Source: Imbricaverruca yamaguchii
Taxonomy: Eukaryota; Arthropoda; Thecostraca; Neoverrucidae
Assembly (NCBI GenBank): GCA_034440575.1
Contig: JAOTOL010001614.1
Location: 558,001-622,000, forward strand
Length of the DNA stretch: 64,000 bases
Reading direction: 5' to 3'
Made by a program: the position numbers and the translations under genes. The notes under the pieces were generated by a model, which saw only the letters and a program-made list of their open reading frames with translations, was not told the origin of the DNA and did no database searches. The first letter of the stretch is position 1, and every line of letters begins with the position of its first letter. Shown piece after piece: positions 26,401 through 53,108 of the stretch.

Positions 26401-27035
26401 CTTTAGAAAATAAGTGTATTATAGATAAATTAAACTACGTCCGAGATATTGACAGTCTGCCGCTTGGAAAAATACCAGGGAAGAGGTGGCACCGTGTAGA
26501 CTTCGTATCGGCCATATATATCAAACTAATAGTGATTTTCGCATCGGGAATGATCGAAACCATTGCACATCCTCTCACCGTTGACTGACTGCGATAGCCG
26601 TATTGACGGTTGAACATAAATGTATTTCATGTACACATCTGAATTAAATAGGACAGAAATATTTTAAAACATTTAATATTGTTGATACAATGGGCTAGGC
26701 CACAACGTGAACAACTCAGACGTTCTAAATGTCCTCATCTTCACCAAGTTGCATGTTGATTATTCCCCACTGGCGGTTCGTAGGGTAGGTATAGGTTAGG
26801 TTAGCTCCCTCCCCCCCCTACTGGAGTGGCATTGTGAACCGCGCCTCAATGTTATCTTCTATAACGCAACTGACATTGCTTAGACCGATCGACCTATTTC
26901 TCACCCACCACGCACCATCTGCATTGTTTTCAATTGGCCTGATCGGTTCTGTTTGTTCCTCGCACTCTCGATCGTCGCCTTTGCACATAATTCTTCAGAT
27001 GTGCTGAAGTACTTCTCACATATTAGTTACGGATG

Positions 27036-27072
27036 CAATCTAGTGCAAGCAGTTGATGCGCCCAAAAATCCA
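27036..27072 (+). mobile_element. Micro-retroposon fragment next to (CA)n
   Basis: gcaagcagttgatgcgccca then aaaatccaag matches the 3' half of the family and runs directly into the (CA)n/(GCAC)n tract, suggesting the tail seeded the microsatellite. Confidence 0.4.
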
Positions 27073-27076
27073 AGCC

Positions 27077-27121
27077 ACACACACACACACACACGCACGC
27101 ACGCACGCACGCACGCACACA

Positions 27122-27153
<32 letters not shown>

Positions 27154-27188
27154 CACACGCACACACGCACACACACACACACACAAAC
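27077..27188. repeat. (CA)n / (GCAC)n microsatellite
   Basis: Pure CA ends with a GCAC tetranucleotide centre. Confidence 0.97.
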
Positions 27189-27989
27189 ACATCGATGGCA
27201 TAAACCATCTCTTGCTCTCTGACAATTTGACGTGTTGTGCCTCGCAGCGAGGCATGCCTAGCCACAGAAATGGACAACCCCACTCTCCTTTTCCCTGGTT
27301 ACGTCATTTCCAGGAAGGACCGGTCAGGACCGGTCGGAGAGCAATGGAATGGTGTGACAATTACATACCACAATTACAGGTGTGGTTGTGTGGTAATTAC
27401 ATCACCGCAGAGCAGCTGCGGGTGGTCAACGCGGACTGTCCACCGGAGTAGCTGTGGCTGCAGCTGACCGGTCCATACCGCAGCCAGCTGATCATCGGAG
27501 CCGTGTACCCCCTCTCCCCCCCCCCGTCCCCCCTCCTGCGGCGGCGGCGGCACCAACAACTGACGACATACACTGTCAGCCAACCCACATCCTCGCGAGA
27601 AAAAAGACAAACCGACGTATATCGTCGGCGACAACGACATTGATTCTCTTCAGCCAACCAAGCAGAAGTGACGGCATGTGATGTAGCTGACGCTCCTGCT
27701 GCTAGATGATACTTCACTGAGCCAACTGATATACACGTTCTGGCGCCAATCTGACTATGATATATCATATTACAGCAGACAGCCAGAGTCCACCACCGAT
27801 GTGAGTCACCAACAACGGTAACCAAGACTTAATAGCCGCTGCGGTGATCGAGATCAAGGTCCGCCAACCGCCAAGGATTATCGCAGTACGGTTCACTCGA
27901 CATCCCAATCAAAACGCGCCTTCGACTTAATATTGACTGGCTGGGCTTCAGATTATCAGGTCGAAACTGTATCTGGGAAATGGGACTCC

Positions 27990-28678
27990 AGCTAGCGGCA
28001 TCGCATCCCAATTTTAATGAACATGTATCACTCCGACAAATAGCGACGACTAGCGGGATCGCATCCCAATATTAACGAACATGTATCACTCCGACAAATA
28101 GCGACGACTAGCGGGATCGGATCCCAATATTAACGAACACGTACCACTCCGACAAATAGCGACGACTAGCGGGATCGGATCCCAATATTAACGAACACGT
28201 ACCACTTCGACAAATAGCGACGTCTAGCGGCATCGCATCCCAATATTAACGAACATGTATCACTCCGACAAATAGCGACGACTAGCGACATCGCATCCCA
28301 ATATTAACGAACATGTATCACTCCGACAAATAGCGACGACTAGCGGGATCGCATCCCAATTTTAACGAACATGTATCACTCCGACAAATAGTGACGACTA
28401 GCGGGATCGCATCCCAATATTAACGAACATGTATCACTCCGACAAATAGTGACGACTAGCGGGATCGCATCCCAATATTAACGAACACGTACCACTTCGA
28501 CAAATAGCGACGACTAGCGGCATCGCATCCCAATATTAACGAACATGTACCATTTCGACAAATAGCGACGACTAGCGGCATCGCATCCCAATATTAACGA
28601 ACATGTATCACTCCGACAAATAGCGACGACTAGCGGGATCGCATCCCAATATTAACGAACACGTACCACTCCGACAAG
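27990..28678. repeat. 58-bp satellite, ~12 units
   Basis: Unit actagcgggatcgcatccca, atattaacgaacatgtatca, ctccgacaaatagcgacg. Very homogeneous. Each unit contains the inverted repeat GGGATcgcATCCC. Confidence 0.96.
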
Positions 28679-29029
28679 TGACATGTACAGTCATGTCGTC
28701 GGTCGCAGCCGCGGCTACAAGACGCTGACGTCAGAGAGCCGATCGCAGCCGAGGATCAGGTCCGAACTGACACAGATCTGACGTCATGTGCAGAGACCGA
28801 GTACCGCTCATATCGCAGCGCGATCAACACAGCTCAGCGACCGGCCTGCTCGTGTTTTTTCTAAAGTGCTACAGAAACTCAAAATCCGCCACATGAATGG
28901 ATATTCGACTATCTCCGGTCATTAAAAAAAAGCTTTGCCTAAGCCCGATAGCACAGCAAATCAGCAGTCTGGGCTACCTGACGTACGAAATTGCCACCAC
29001 GTATGACCGCTTCTAACTTCACAGAATAT

Positions 29030-29510
29030 CTAAAGTTATTTTAAATCCTGAATCTGATTTCGCCGTCAGTTTTTACCCTGGAGTACTCGAAGCAGTGGCT
29101 TTAAACAGCGTTCCATCAAGTTTCCAAAAATGGAGTGAGTCCTTTGCCACATCTGACTCCAGACCTTATGCTTTAAATGGAGCTTAAGATGCCATTCTTT
29201 TTCCCACAAAATACCGACGAACCGAAACAACAAAACACCTTGAATAATAAAGGCATATGTTTGTTGCAGTTTAGGAAGCGTCTGTAATTAAATTAAATCA
29301 GTCCGGATATTTTGCAAAAATATGACATTTGTCTAGCCTGGAGGATCACCTATCAGCCCCAAAATACAAAAGCTGGATGTAAATTGCAAGATTTCTTTCA
29401 CCCCACACGTCTGATTTTGTTTTGTCTTTCTAGCAGGCTTCATTTGGAAGTACCAGGAGGATTCGCACCCCTCTCCTCCACTGGCGAAGGTGGAAAGATG
29501 CCGCACGCTG
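29030..29510. repeat. Dispersed repeat family C, copy 2
   Basis: Counterpart of 1285-1775; ends ctctcctccactggcgaagg. It is followed within about 150 bp by the L2/CR1-like LINE remnant. Confidence 0.6.
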
Positions 29511-29639
29511 GCGAAGGTTAGACACTCTGAGGCCTTGTCGGTGTCGTATGGGGTGGTACGGCGCTCTATATTGAACCCTGTTCTCTGTCTCCTATTTATC
29601 AAAGACATATGACAGCACACCAACGACAGCCACCGTAAT

Positions 29640-30190
29640 TCTGTGATGTTACACACCGAAGTCATTCAGTTTTAGAACGCTGATGTGACGTTGAATATCC
29701 ATGTACTGAAACAACGCATCGAAACCCTTGACCTCTGCAATACAGCAATATTTCGTATGCACAAAACAGGATAAGAATGAACTTCTCAGGTAAATGGTAG
29801 ATGGTATATGGTACATACCATCTACCATTATGGTATAAAAGTACATGAACATTACTCTCCATACTTTGGAATTTCTGACATGAAACCGTCATATTGTGTT
29901 AAAATGCTTGGTGTAACTGTGGATGACTTTCTCTCCTGGAAGCAACATATCACGATCAGCATACACTGTTACGTATACTGATCTGATCGTATTCTGATCC
30001 CATTGGGTATGGTGATGCGCCACGCAACACTATGCAGCTATTTGTCGAAGTGCTCTTCTTCCACCACGCACGATATTACATGACTGTTTGGGGTGGATGT
30101 GCTGTGACTCAACATAGAAGGGTGTGAAGTGCATCAACTTTGTTACTCTCATCGTCGCCAGACTAAGGTATCGAGGCGGAGCGGCTGCAA
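29640..30190 (+). pseudogene. Decayed L2/CR1-like LINE, RT C-terminal region
   Basis: The frame YCVKMLGVTVDDFLSWKQHI (29894-29953) matches the LGVxxDxxLxWxxHI block after the RT palm. Further on, YYMTVWGGCAVTQHRR and VKCINFVTLIVARLRYRGG (30070-30180) match the VWGxxxxxxxxxLQxxINFAxRIVxGLR segment. It ends against a (CT)n tract. Frameshifted. Confidence 0.6.
29794..29828. other. 13-bp inverted repeat inside LINE remnant
   Basis: ATGGTAGATGGTA (29794-29806) and TACCATCTACCAT (29816-29828) with a 9-nt loop; a TATAAAA follows at about 29834. Confidence 0.85.
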
Positions 30191-30194
30191 CTCT

Positions 30195-30195
30195 C

Positions 30196-30269
<74 letters not shown>
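30195..30269. repeat. (CT)n microsatellite
   Basis: About 75 bp of CT repeats directly after the L2/CR1-like LINE fragment. Confidence 0.97.
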
Positions 30270-30270
<1 letters not shown>

Positions 30271-31562
30271 ATGCCAAACATCTTCCACGACCCGAGCGAA
30301 CCAGAATTGACTCCACATGATCTCATCACCTGTCGCGCTGTGATGAGATACCGTGATGTGATATGATGAGATACCCTCGTGCCGCCCTCGTGCCCAGGCC
30401 GGCACGAGGGGGACCGCTCGTGGACGGCCCCACATCCCACCAACACATGCGCACTTAATCCACAATACGGTCATTCGTGTATCGAGCGGTAAGAGGATAT
30501 AGCTACATACCACCGGAAATGAAAGAGGCGCCTAATATTCATTGTTCCAGAAAGTTTATGCTTTTAATACCCGGATCCCGCTAGCAGCTTTAAGCCGCAG
30601 AACTCTTCATCGGTCTCGTAAATGTGAATTGTTGTCTGCACCGTGGCTTTCAATTGTCATTAACGTCCGGAGCTGAAAACCTGTTTGATGACGAATTCGG
30701 AAATACATGATATGATGTGATATATGTGAACTCAATGTCGCTTCCCCTAAACACACAGAAGATACACTCGTGCTCCATGGCATTGTGTAGCTGCCAGAGT
30801 CCACAAGCACAGCCAAGCTCTTGCGGTTTTGTTCTGTAATGGACACTAAGTCAGGTAGACGATTGGAGTTCCTCCGCCTTTGACGCCACGCTTTAAATCT
30901 GGAAGGAAACTGGTAAGCCGTTCGAGTTTGTGGTCAGCGATATAAACAAGCTGCAAGTTGTTTTCTTCTGCTTGCGTCCATTGATAAGGAAAATGACGGG
31001 TTAGGGTAAGAGAGGAAAATATGCTGCTGCGTTTATATGTTTGGAGTATATTTGAAGTAGCTCTTAACATAAAGTGTGCCAAACATGTACTGCTTTGATG
31101 GATAGTTGAACAACTTGCCGATCCGTGAAAGCCGCCACTGGCCGGCGCCACATGTGCTGACACCTGGCGACAATGGCGGCAACTGGTGGTCAGTGGCGTC
31201 ACCTCTTCGCCTGTCGTCACAACCGGAGCAAGTCACGTGACACGTCGGTGAAGAGCGGACGCCGGCCACGGTCAGCGACGTCCGCTACTGCTCCGAAACG
31301 GCCGCACTGGTCCGCCATGCGACGGCAGCGCCACCTATATTCGCGACAACAGCGCCTTCAACTGCCGCGCCACCACTGGCTACCCGTAGCGCAACCTATA
31401 TTTCACTTCGCTGGGCGGCGAGTAAAAATAAATAGGTGGGAATGCGTCAGTTTTGTCCTTCAGCAGAACTGCCGAAAGCAGCGACTGACGCATCCCAAAG
31501 CTACCTATGGATGGTCCGGTAAACTGATATCCGTTGTTTATGAGGAAGTGAGTCAAAAGCGG

Positions 31563-31805
31563 AGATCAGTCGGCGATAGTGTGGGCAAGGCGTTGGTGTG
31601 GGCAGGGTTAGTCGGCGACTGTGTAGGCAGCGAAGATTAGTCGGCGACTGTGTGAGCAGCGGAGATTAGTCGGCGACTGTGTGGGCAGCGGAGATTAGTC
31701 GGCGACTCTGTGGGCAGCGGAGATTAGTCGGCGTCTGCGTGGGCAGCGGAGATTAGTCGGCGACCGTGTGGGCAGCGGATATTAGTCGGCGATTGCGTGG
31801 GCAGC
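31563..31805. repeat. 29-bp minisatellite, ~8 units
   Basis: Unit tcggcgactgtgtgggcagc plus ggagattag. Confidence 0.93.
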
Positions 31806-32361
31806 GAGCAGTAGGCAATTGGATGAGCGAAGGCTCACAACGAAATATGCGTCTCCTTCGCGCGTCACTGGATGCGATGTACCCGAAGAGCGTCCGAGTT
31901 TGTGGACGCGGAAAACCTATGCATTCTCTGTTCCGTACTTGCACTCACCTTCATATACGAAATTCCCGCCCTGTGAGAGACCACAGGCTTCCTCCGATCG
32001 ATCTCAAGTATTGGAAGGTGTTCTACAGTAGCACACCTGGCGCATATCTCTTAATTACCGCAGCTAAGTGCCAGGACTTACTTAAATACGGCACGAGAGC
32101 TATTAAAATATGATGCTGTCATTCGAGGGGACCGAAGCGAACTCACCCCGTTTGGATGGGATGACGCGCCACATCCAGCCTCACCCAAAGCCCCACCCGA
32201 TTTAACCAAGGGCGAGACTTTGGTTAAAGCCACTGGGAGCTGTCTGCTTAATTTTGTTAACGGTTATTATTATCCTACCAACATCATTCGTTTTCATTCA
32301 TATCCAACATTCCCTACCCCGTCCCATCCTACCGATGTGATGAGCCTGAGAAGATTATCGA

Positions 32362-32416
32362 CTGGGTGCTACATGACCAATGTAGTCGATGCGCCCTAAA
32401 GCCCTAATAACTAACG
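32362..32416 (+). mobile_element. 55-bp micro-retroposon with 10-bp target duplication
   Basis: AGATTATCGA at 32352-32361 and 32417-32426. The element starts CTGGGTGCTACATGACCAAT, then GTAGTCGATGCGCCCTAAAG and CCCTAATAACTAACG, with a perfect CTACAT/ATGTAG stem. Confidence 0.8.
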
Positions 32417-33677
32417 AGATTATCGAGGATGGATCCTCCCAAGGTGCCTGTTGTGCATGTACATGTAGGTGGGGTCGAAATGAATAATTGCTCCAAAGCC
32501 CGGCGTGGGGCCGTCTACCCTTTGTTACGCATCACACACCAATAGGTGCGGACGTACCAGCAGAGCGGGCTTTCCTCTGACTCCAGTCTGCCGTCCGCCT
32601 GCCCTTCCGACTGAGACGGACCGCCACGACTCTGAACCGGCCGACCGCGCCAACCATCAACACACCCATCATACGTGACGGTGGGTTTCAGCTGTATTGC
32701 TGGTGCTCGTAATGACACGGTACATGACCTCTGAACACAGGCCGGGCTATGCGCACAAAATATTAACAAAATAACTTCTACCTAAGAACGGGGACAGCGC
32801 GGTGGTCGAGTTGGCGCCACGGGCGCCGTCTGACCCAGCGTTGTGACGGACGAAGCGAGGGGCTGCCGCGGCCACGTCAGGTCACGTCACCGCCCACATG
32901 GCACGCGCGCTGCCGCGCCGTCGGTCCGGCGAACCACCACACCGTTGCAGGCTGCTCTATAGCGACCTCTACAGGGCTGGAGCTGGCGGCACGCGCGGCC
33001 GCCTAGCTGCCGGGTGGGAGTCTGGCGCCCGCTGCCGCCGCCGCAGCCGCCGTCACGCCGTCAACATTAACAACGAGCGGCGCCGCCGCAGATGAGATCT
33101 GTTGAGCGAGGAGCGAAGCGCACGTGCCCGCCTCGCAGCACCTCTCGCGGCAGTCGCTTCGACACAAGCGACGCACACCAACACACTCGTAAACGCACGT
33201 ATGCTGTTCAGGCGCGTAGGAACGTTAAAACACACTGCGACTACTGCCAAAACACACTAGCTCACGCCGCACCAGATGGGTTAATGCTGACAGCGAAAAG
33301 GGGCCGACGTCCGCCCCACACGCCCGATTCCTACCCCGTCCCCCGACCCTCCCGGCGCCTCGCCCGGCCGAACGTTGGCATCGGACGACCGGTCACCAGC
33401 GATGTGCCCCGGCTGGGCCACGGTGGTCACGTGTCACTGCACCCCCCTCCCCCACCCCCTCCCGGCCCGCCGGCCATGTGCCCCGACCGGACCACGCGGT
33501 GGTGACGTCACCGCCAACCCACCCCGCTCCTCCCTCCCGCCCCGGGCCGCCGGACACCGAGCCGTCGGCCGAAACAACAACGAGAGACCATAGCGCTGAC
33601 TGATGGGCACACATATCACACGGCCGCCGCCGCGTTTGAACACTGGTTCGGTGGGACTGGGGCGCGGCGCGGACCGC

Positions 33678-48020
<14,343 letters not shown>

Positions 48021-48124
48021 CTAGACACACACGGCGCGGCGAGTCTACACCGGTGCACATTTTGGTCGGTAAAAGTGGCAAGAGTAGCGGGCGCGGGGGG
48101 GCCGGGCTGCCGGAGGTCCGGGCC

Positions 48125-48219
48125 GGAATCGGGTCTGGGTCTGGGTCTGGGTCTGGGTCGGAGTCGGGGTTGGGGTCGGGGTCGGAATCGGAGTCGGAGT
48201 CGGGGTCGGGGTCGGGGTC

Positions 48220-48310
<91 letters not shown>
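48125..48310 (+). repeat. (GGGGTC)n hexanucleotide array, G-quadruplex prone
   Basis: Dozens of GGGTCT/GGGGTC units on the plus strand; four consecutive G runs recur many times. It lies just upstream (in gene direction) of the 47969 SPOP exon. Confidence 0.95.
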
Positions 48311-49303
48311 CACGGAGGCAAGTCTGGGCCGGCCACCAGGCAGATCAGAACGGATAAGAGCTTGACGGCGGGGTGGAAACGGCGACAGGGAAAACATCGC
48401 GTCGATCTCAGAGTGTGTGGCAGTCGAGTTGAATGCTTTCTCAATGAAGGATGTACTCGTACTTCGAAGTCTTGATGTGTTAACAGCATAATTTGGAGGA
48501 TTTTGGGTTGGGACAAGCTATGTGGGTGGGGGGGGGGCTCTGTGCTTTTACACAATCTTTCATAAACCAAAGAGGTAGAGAATGATTGATCTCTGGTGAT
48601 GTGAGACGCATCCGCATGGGTCAGCTTGTGTCTATCAACCCAGATATGAATAACTTGGGCTTGTGACGAAGGAAGGATGCAAGTAAGCCAAATCAAATCA
48701 TAGGTAAGACGCAGTCTTGATCTTCTTTCGCAGCAACGCATAGAGTGGAATAGCACATGGGTGTCAATTTGCATACTTTTGAATCACCCAAGTTGGCTTG
48801 GCAGCTTCAAACACTTCAACTTTTAACAAGACTCCCTATGGGATGTCTCCCTGCCCAATCCATTCCGGTCGGCCCAATTTATCTGGGTATATTGAGCCTC
48901 CTCTCCCTCAAATAACTCTTAGAAATAAACGCCCTGGAATAGCATTATCAGAATGGAGATTGTGCAGGGACAACCAAAATTCGGAGGACACTGCTCTAAG
49001 CCAGGGAACGATAACCAGCAGTGACAGGGACATGCTGAGCTGGGACCAGCTCGCTGGCCTGGACAGCTGGTCGCAATGCTGGCCTGGACAGCGAATCGAG
49101 CATGACGCTCTACTCACTTGAAAATCCAAATTTCCTGATTATACTTAAAGCTAGTCACCCGCAGAGCTACCGTAAACCCTTCATCGATTCTCAGCAATCA
49201 TACTTATCGTATAAAGTATCCTGTGCACATACGATGCGGACAGCCGTTGCTATAATTTGTGTCCACCCACTGCCTATACTGGGCTTGTTTATTATACACA
49301 ACC

Positions 49304-49335
49304 GGCATAGCGTAGTTGGCAAACTACGCTATGCC
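49304..49335. other. Perfect 14-bp inverted repeat (hairpin)
   Basis: Arms GGCATAGCGTAGTT (49304-49317) and AACTACGCTATGCC (49322-49335) with a 4-nt loop. Confidence 0.9.
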
Positions 49336-49350
49336 AACGCCCGCAAACGT

Positions 49351-49407
49351 CATTTACCATGCAAACGCCCGCGTGCCTACGCGGGCGTTCTCTTTCATTT
49401 ACCATGC
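49351..49407. other. Hairpin flanked by 12-bp direct repeats
   Basis: AACGCCCGCGT (49364-49374) pairs with ACGCGGGCGTT (49379-49389). CATTTACCATGC occurs on both sides (49351-49362 and 49396-49407). Confidence 0.85.
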
Positions 49408-49575
49408 TGTTGCTGTACCGAAATGTCCTGTGGGAATGAACACATTCATCAACACATCCGAGGTTAGTCGCAATTGAGCTTGTTTTTGCCTGTGTGCAGG
49501 CTACTTGAATAAATTAAATGATATCCCGGCTGACCGAGGCCGGGCTTCACCAGCACATCAGTGTCTGGGTACAAG

Positions 49576-49626
49576 TTAGTTATTAGGGCTTTAGGGCACA
49601 GCGACTACATTGGTCATGTAGCGCCC
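49576..49626 (-). mobile_element. 51-bp micro-retroposon with 16-bp target duplication
   Basis: Flanks AGTGTCTGGGTACAAG (49560-49575) and AGTGTCTTTGTACAAG (49627-49642) match 14 of 16. On the minus strand it starts GGGCGCTACATGACCAATGT, then AGTCGCTG and CCCTAAAGCCCTAATAACTA. The inner stem CTACAT/ATGTAG is perfect. Confidence 0.83.
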
Positions 49627-49639
49627 AGTGTCTTTGTAC

Positions 49640-49860
49640 AAGGTGCAGGGTGAGAGGGTGTACGGTACACGGTGCAGGTCGTAGATATGTATAGTTAGTT
49701 ATTTGGGTTTTAGAGCGCATCAACTGCAGTGGTTACACAGCGCCCATGTAGATATGTACAGGATGCAGGGTGCAAAGTGCAGAGTGCAGTGCAGAGTGCA
49801 TGGTGCAGAGTGCAGAGTGCAGGGGTGCACGGTGCAGGGTGAAGGGTGAAGGATGAAGTG
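49640..49860. repeat. Degenerate tgcaggg/tgcagag heptamer repeats
   Basis: Repeats flank the 49692 micro-retroposon, which therefore inserted into the array. Confidence 0.85.
49692..49747 (-). mobile_element. 56-bp micro-retroposon with 11-bp target duplication
   Basis: Perfect repeats GTAGATATGTA at 49681-49691 and 49748-49758. On the minus strand it reads GGGCGCTGTGTAACCACTGC, AGTTGATGCGCTCTAAAACC, AAATAACTAACTA. It lies only 66 bp from the preceding copy. Confidence 0.83.
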
Positions 49861-51106
49861 TGAAGGGGATAGCCACCAGGCGGCGGCGGCGGCGGCGGCG
49901 GGGTCGACGCACCTGGCCCGGCCGGCAGCCGACCGTCCGTCGGTGTCGATGTCGGATCAGGCGTCACCGCTGCCGCCGCCGGGTGAATGACCTCCGGGCA
50001 CAGGCAGCCCGGCTTGTGTCGTGCCGTCCGCACAGCTTCCCACGCCAGACACGGGCGGACGGACGGACCGGACCGCATAGTCAGCGGGGGCATTCTGCCG
50101 CGACGGGGCGACGGGGCACTCCAGAGCGGAGGTGATCAGGTAGGCTGTGGTACTCAAACGACGAATTGCAGAGAAAATATATAATTCTGGCGGGCTTCGG
50201 TCGCAACGACTACCGTCGTCACCTATAGCCCAACTGGCATGCAGAAGACCTCAACAAGATAATGTGGCGTAGAAGAAAAAGAGGACGTGAAAAACGGCTC
50301 GACAGACCGGCGGAGGCGGCGATGGGGTTGTGAATCCGAAGGTAACCAAAATATCCGTGCCGTTTGTAGTAATGGAGCCAAATGGTTACCAGTCCCAACA
50401 CGACCTGGCGGTTGGCGCCATGGTGGCACTGGACCTATGCGCGCGCAGGGAATTACTGGAGAAGCCACCGAAGTATTGGACATGTTCAAAGACGCAACAA
50501 CAAATCGGTCGTGCAAACCCTTGATACAAGGGAGATGTGCTTGGAGGCGCCAGATTGCTTTTCTCAACGCGTTTCTATTCATAGCAAACTATGCTCAAGA
50601 TGTGCATTACCTGGGTGTAACGCTGAGCATGCACATGTTTCATTGACGTGCCCGGAGCCACTGCTATCTGTGGCTGTAGTTGTAGTCTGTGGCTGTGGAG
50701 ATCAACATCACGACACGATTCGTTAGGAGCCCCACGTGCGCCACGTGTCGATGCCAACACCGGGTCAACTGAGAGGCTCCTGGTCGCGTCACGTGGACCT
50801 CCACAGCTGGTCCGATGGTAACACAGTGTAACATAATTGACGATGTGACGTGGAAATTCACAGTTAATGGAATTGTGCTGTTTCATCCTTGTCTTAGGTT
50901 TTTACGAGTTTGCCACATGATGTATGGGCAGTCATCATGCACACGACTGCTAAATACTGTAAAATGCATCTGACTGAAGTGAAAGTAATTCCGCTTTTTT
51001 AATCCCTTAAGTGGCGATCCCTTATTTTCTTCCAATCGTTCACAATTCCTAAGCAACTTCTTTCTTCATCCACACAGTTAATGGTGAAAAGTAATTTTAG
51101 GACACT

Positions 51107-51220
51107 GTGGTAACAGGACACCAGGAGGTGGTCCGATGGTAACAGGACACCAGGATGTGGTCCGATGGTAACAGGACACCAGGATGTGGTCCGATGGTAA
51201 CAGGACACCAGGAGGTGGTG
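51107..51220. repeat. 29-bp minisatellite, ~4 units
   Basis: Unit gatggtaacaggacaccagg plus atgtggtcc. Confidence 0.92.
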
Positions 51221-51561
51221 CGGACGTGCCACAAACATGTCAGCTCGATGTCGAAAAAGCCGCCGCCGGCAGAAATGTGCACAGGTCACAGCCAGCCACA
51301 CCGCACCTCCCTGCAGTGTGGCCCGTGTCAGATATCCAGGTCAGCGGACGCAAACAGCTGGCCGCTGCCTGGTCAGCGGAACAAGAGATCACGCCAGGCA
51401 CGCCAAATTCAGACCGGCACGAATTCCACTGTGTGACTATCGAGCCCAGATAAAGTCTGAAATGCACAGTACCACTGTTTGGCCCGTCTCATTCGTCCCC
51501 TTCACGAATGTCGCTAGATTTAACACTGGATATCGATAGGGAGGCTTCAATTCCACTACAG

Positions 51562-51630
51562 ATATCAAAGATCCCACGTCCATACATGTACTGGTATAAC
51601 CATCACATTGAGATGATCAACAGTCTCCAG
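51562..51630 (+). other. Candidate short exon, possibly Ig-like
   Basis: Acceptor ttccactacag and donor CTCCAG|gtacgt bound a 69-bp, in-frame segment encoding ISKIPRPYMYWYNHHIEMIN plus SLQ. The PxYxYWYxxxxxMIN string is reminiscent of insect Dpr-type Ig domains, but the segment is short and isolated. Confidence 0.25.
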
Positions 51631-53108
51631 GTACGTTCGGTACACAACCGCTCAAATGCTGGCGAGGTCATATCAGGTCAGATCAGATCAGGCCAGGATA
51701 CCTCGGCTCCAGTACGTAGGCTCGGTGCCGCTATGCCACAGCACAGGTTACTGGTGAAGTTCGGTCAGGTCAGGAGATCAGGTCGCCTCCGGCGCTGGCA
51801 GATCGGCTTAGTACCATTAAATCGTGAATCAGTGGCTGATGAGGTCAAGTCAGGAGTCAAGTGGGCTCCGGTGTTGCTAAGTACCGCTACATCACAACAC
51901 AGATTGCTTGTGAAGTCAGGTCAGTTAAGGTCATGTCAGACAAGAAGACTGTCGTCTCTGGTACTGGTAGGTAGACAAGCTTGGTACTCCCAAATCACCT
52001 CATCAGCAGCTGACGATAACAGGTCATGAGACTAGGTCGGCTCCCGCATTGAGTTCAGGTCAGATCAGATACTGAGATGGTGAGCGAGGGCTCTTGTGGA
52101 TCTGGGGGATTAGATCCCAGGGAATGTATCTCCAAATTTGATGTCCGCACGTATCAATTTCTTTGCCCTCTGGATATGCCACTAGTCGCGGGTCAGGTAC
52201 CGCCTCAGGACCAGGTCAGATAGGGAGTGAGCCCAGGGCGACGCATGGTGTCTGGAGCAGGTCAGTTACCGAGACTGTCAGCCACGGGGCAGTGGCAGAG
52301 TGACGCATGGTGACCGGACCAGGTCAGTCGCGGGGCGTTCCCAGGGTGGCAGCCGATGACCGGAGCAGGTCAGGTGCGGGGCCGGTGATGTGGGCCGGCG
52401 GGTCGCTCGTGTGTAAATGGGCCGCACCGGTCCGGCGGCCGGCCGGTCGTGCCGTCGAGTCGTGCCGTTACTGGGCCGTTACAGACTCGTACCCGGACGG
52501 TCGGACGGCCGGTCCAGCAGCCAGCCACCTCCCGCTGCCGGTGACCGGGGTGCCGGACCGCTGCCGGGGCGTTACCGCCAACGGTCCGGTGGCCGGCCCA
52601 GCAGCCAGCCACCTCCCGCTGCCAGTGACCGGGGTGCCGGACCACTATTAGGACGTCACCGGGCCGATACCATCAACACGCCAGAACACCTGTCGCCAGA
52701 CCGCCAACACACCGCCATCACAGTCCGCCACCCACCTGACCCATGGCCTCTTAACCACAGCCTACTGAGACGGTCCCCTCTGACTACCGCCTTCTGATAC
52801 GAGTTCAGACCACCGCCTCCTCAGGTGACCTTCATTACGTTCATTTTCATATTTGAAGTTTTCTTCATACAGATCTGACCGAAATATACTGGCCATAAAG
52901 TTTTCAATCCGTACTATTCGTAACTTATTCGGGTACGTAGTTTCCCTTTGGTAGCAGTGCTACGCTGTAATGAATGCGATAACAATTTACCAGAAGAGGA
53001 TGTAAGGCTGCACACCATGCAATTCACATACATTCACATGCGCGCATGATCAATTCTGGTCGAAGAGCCCTAAAGCTCAAGTGCTCAAGTAACTGACTAA
53101 AATACATC

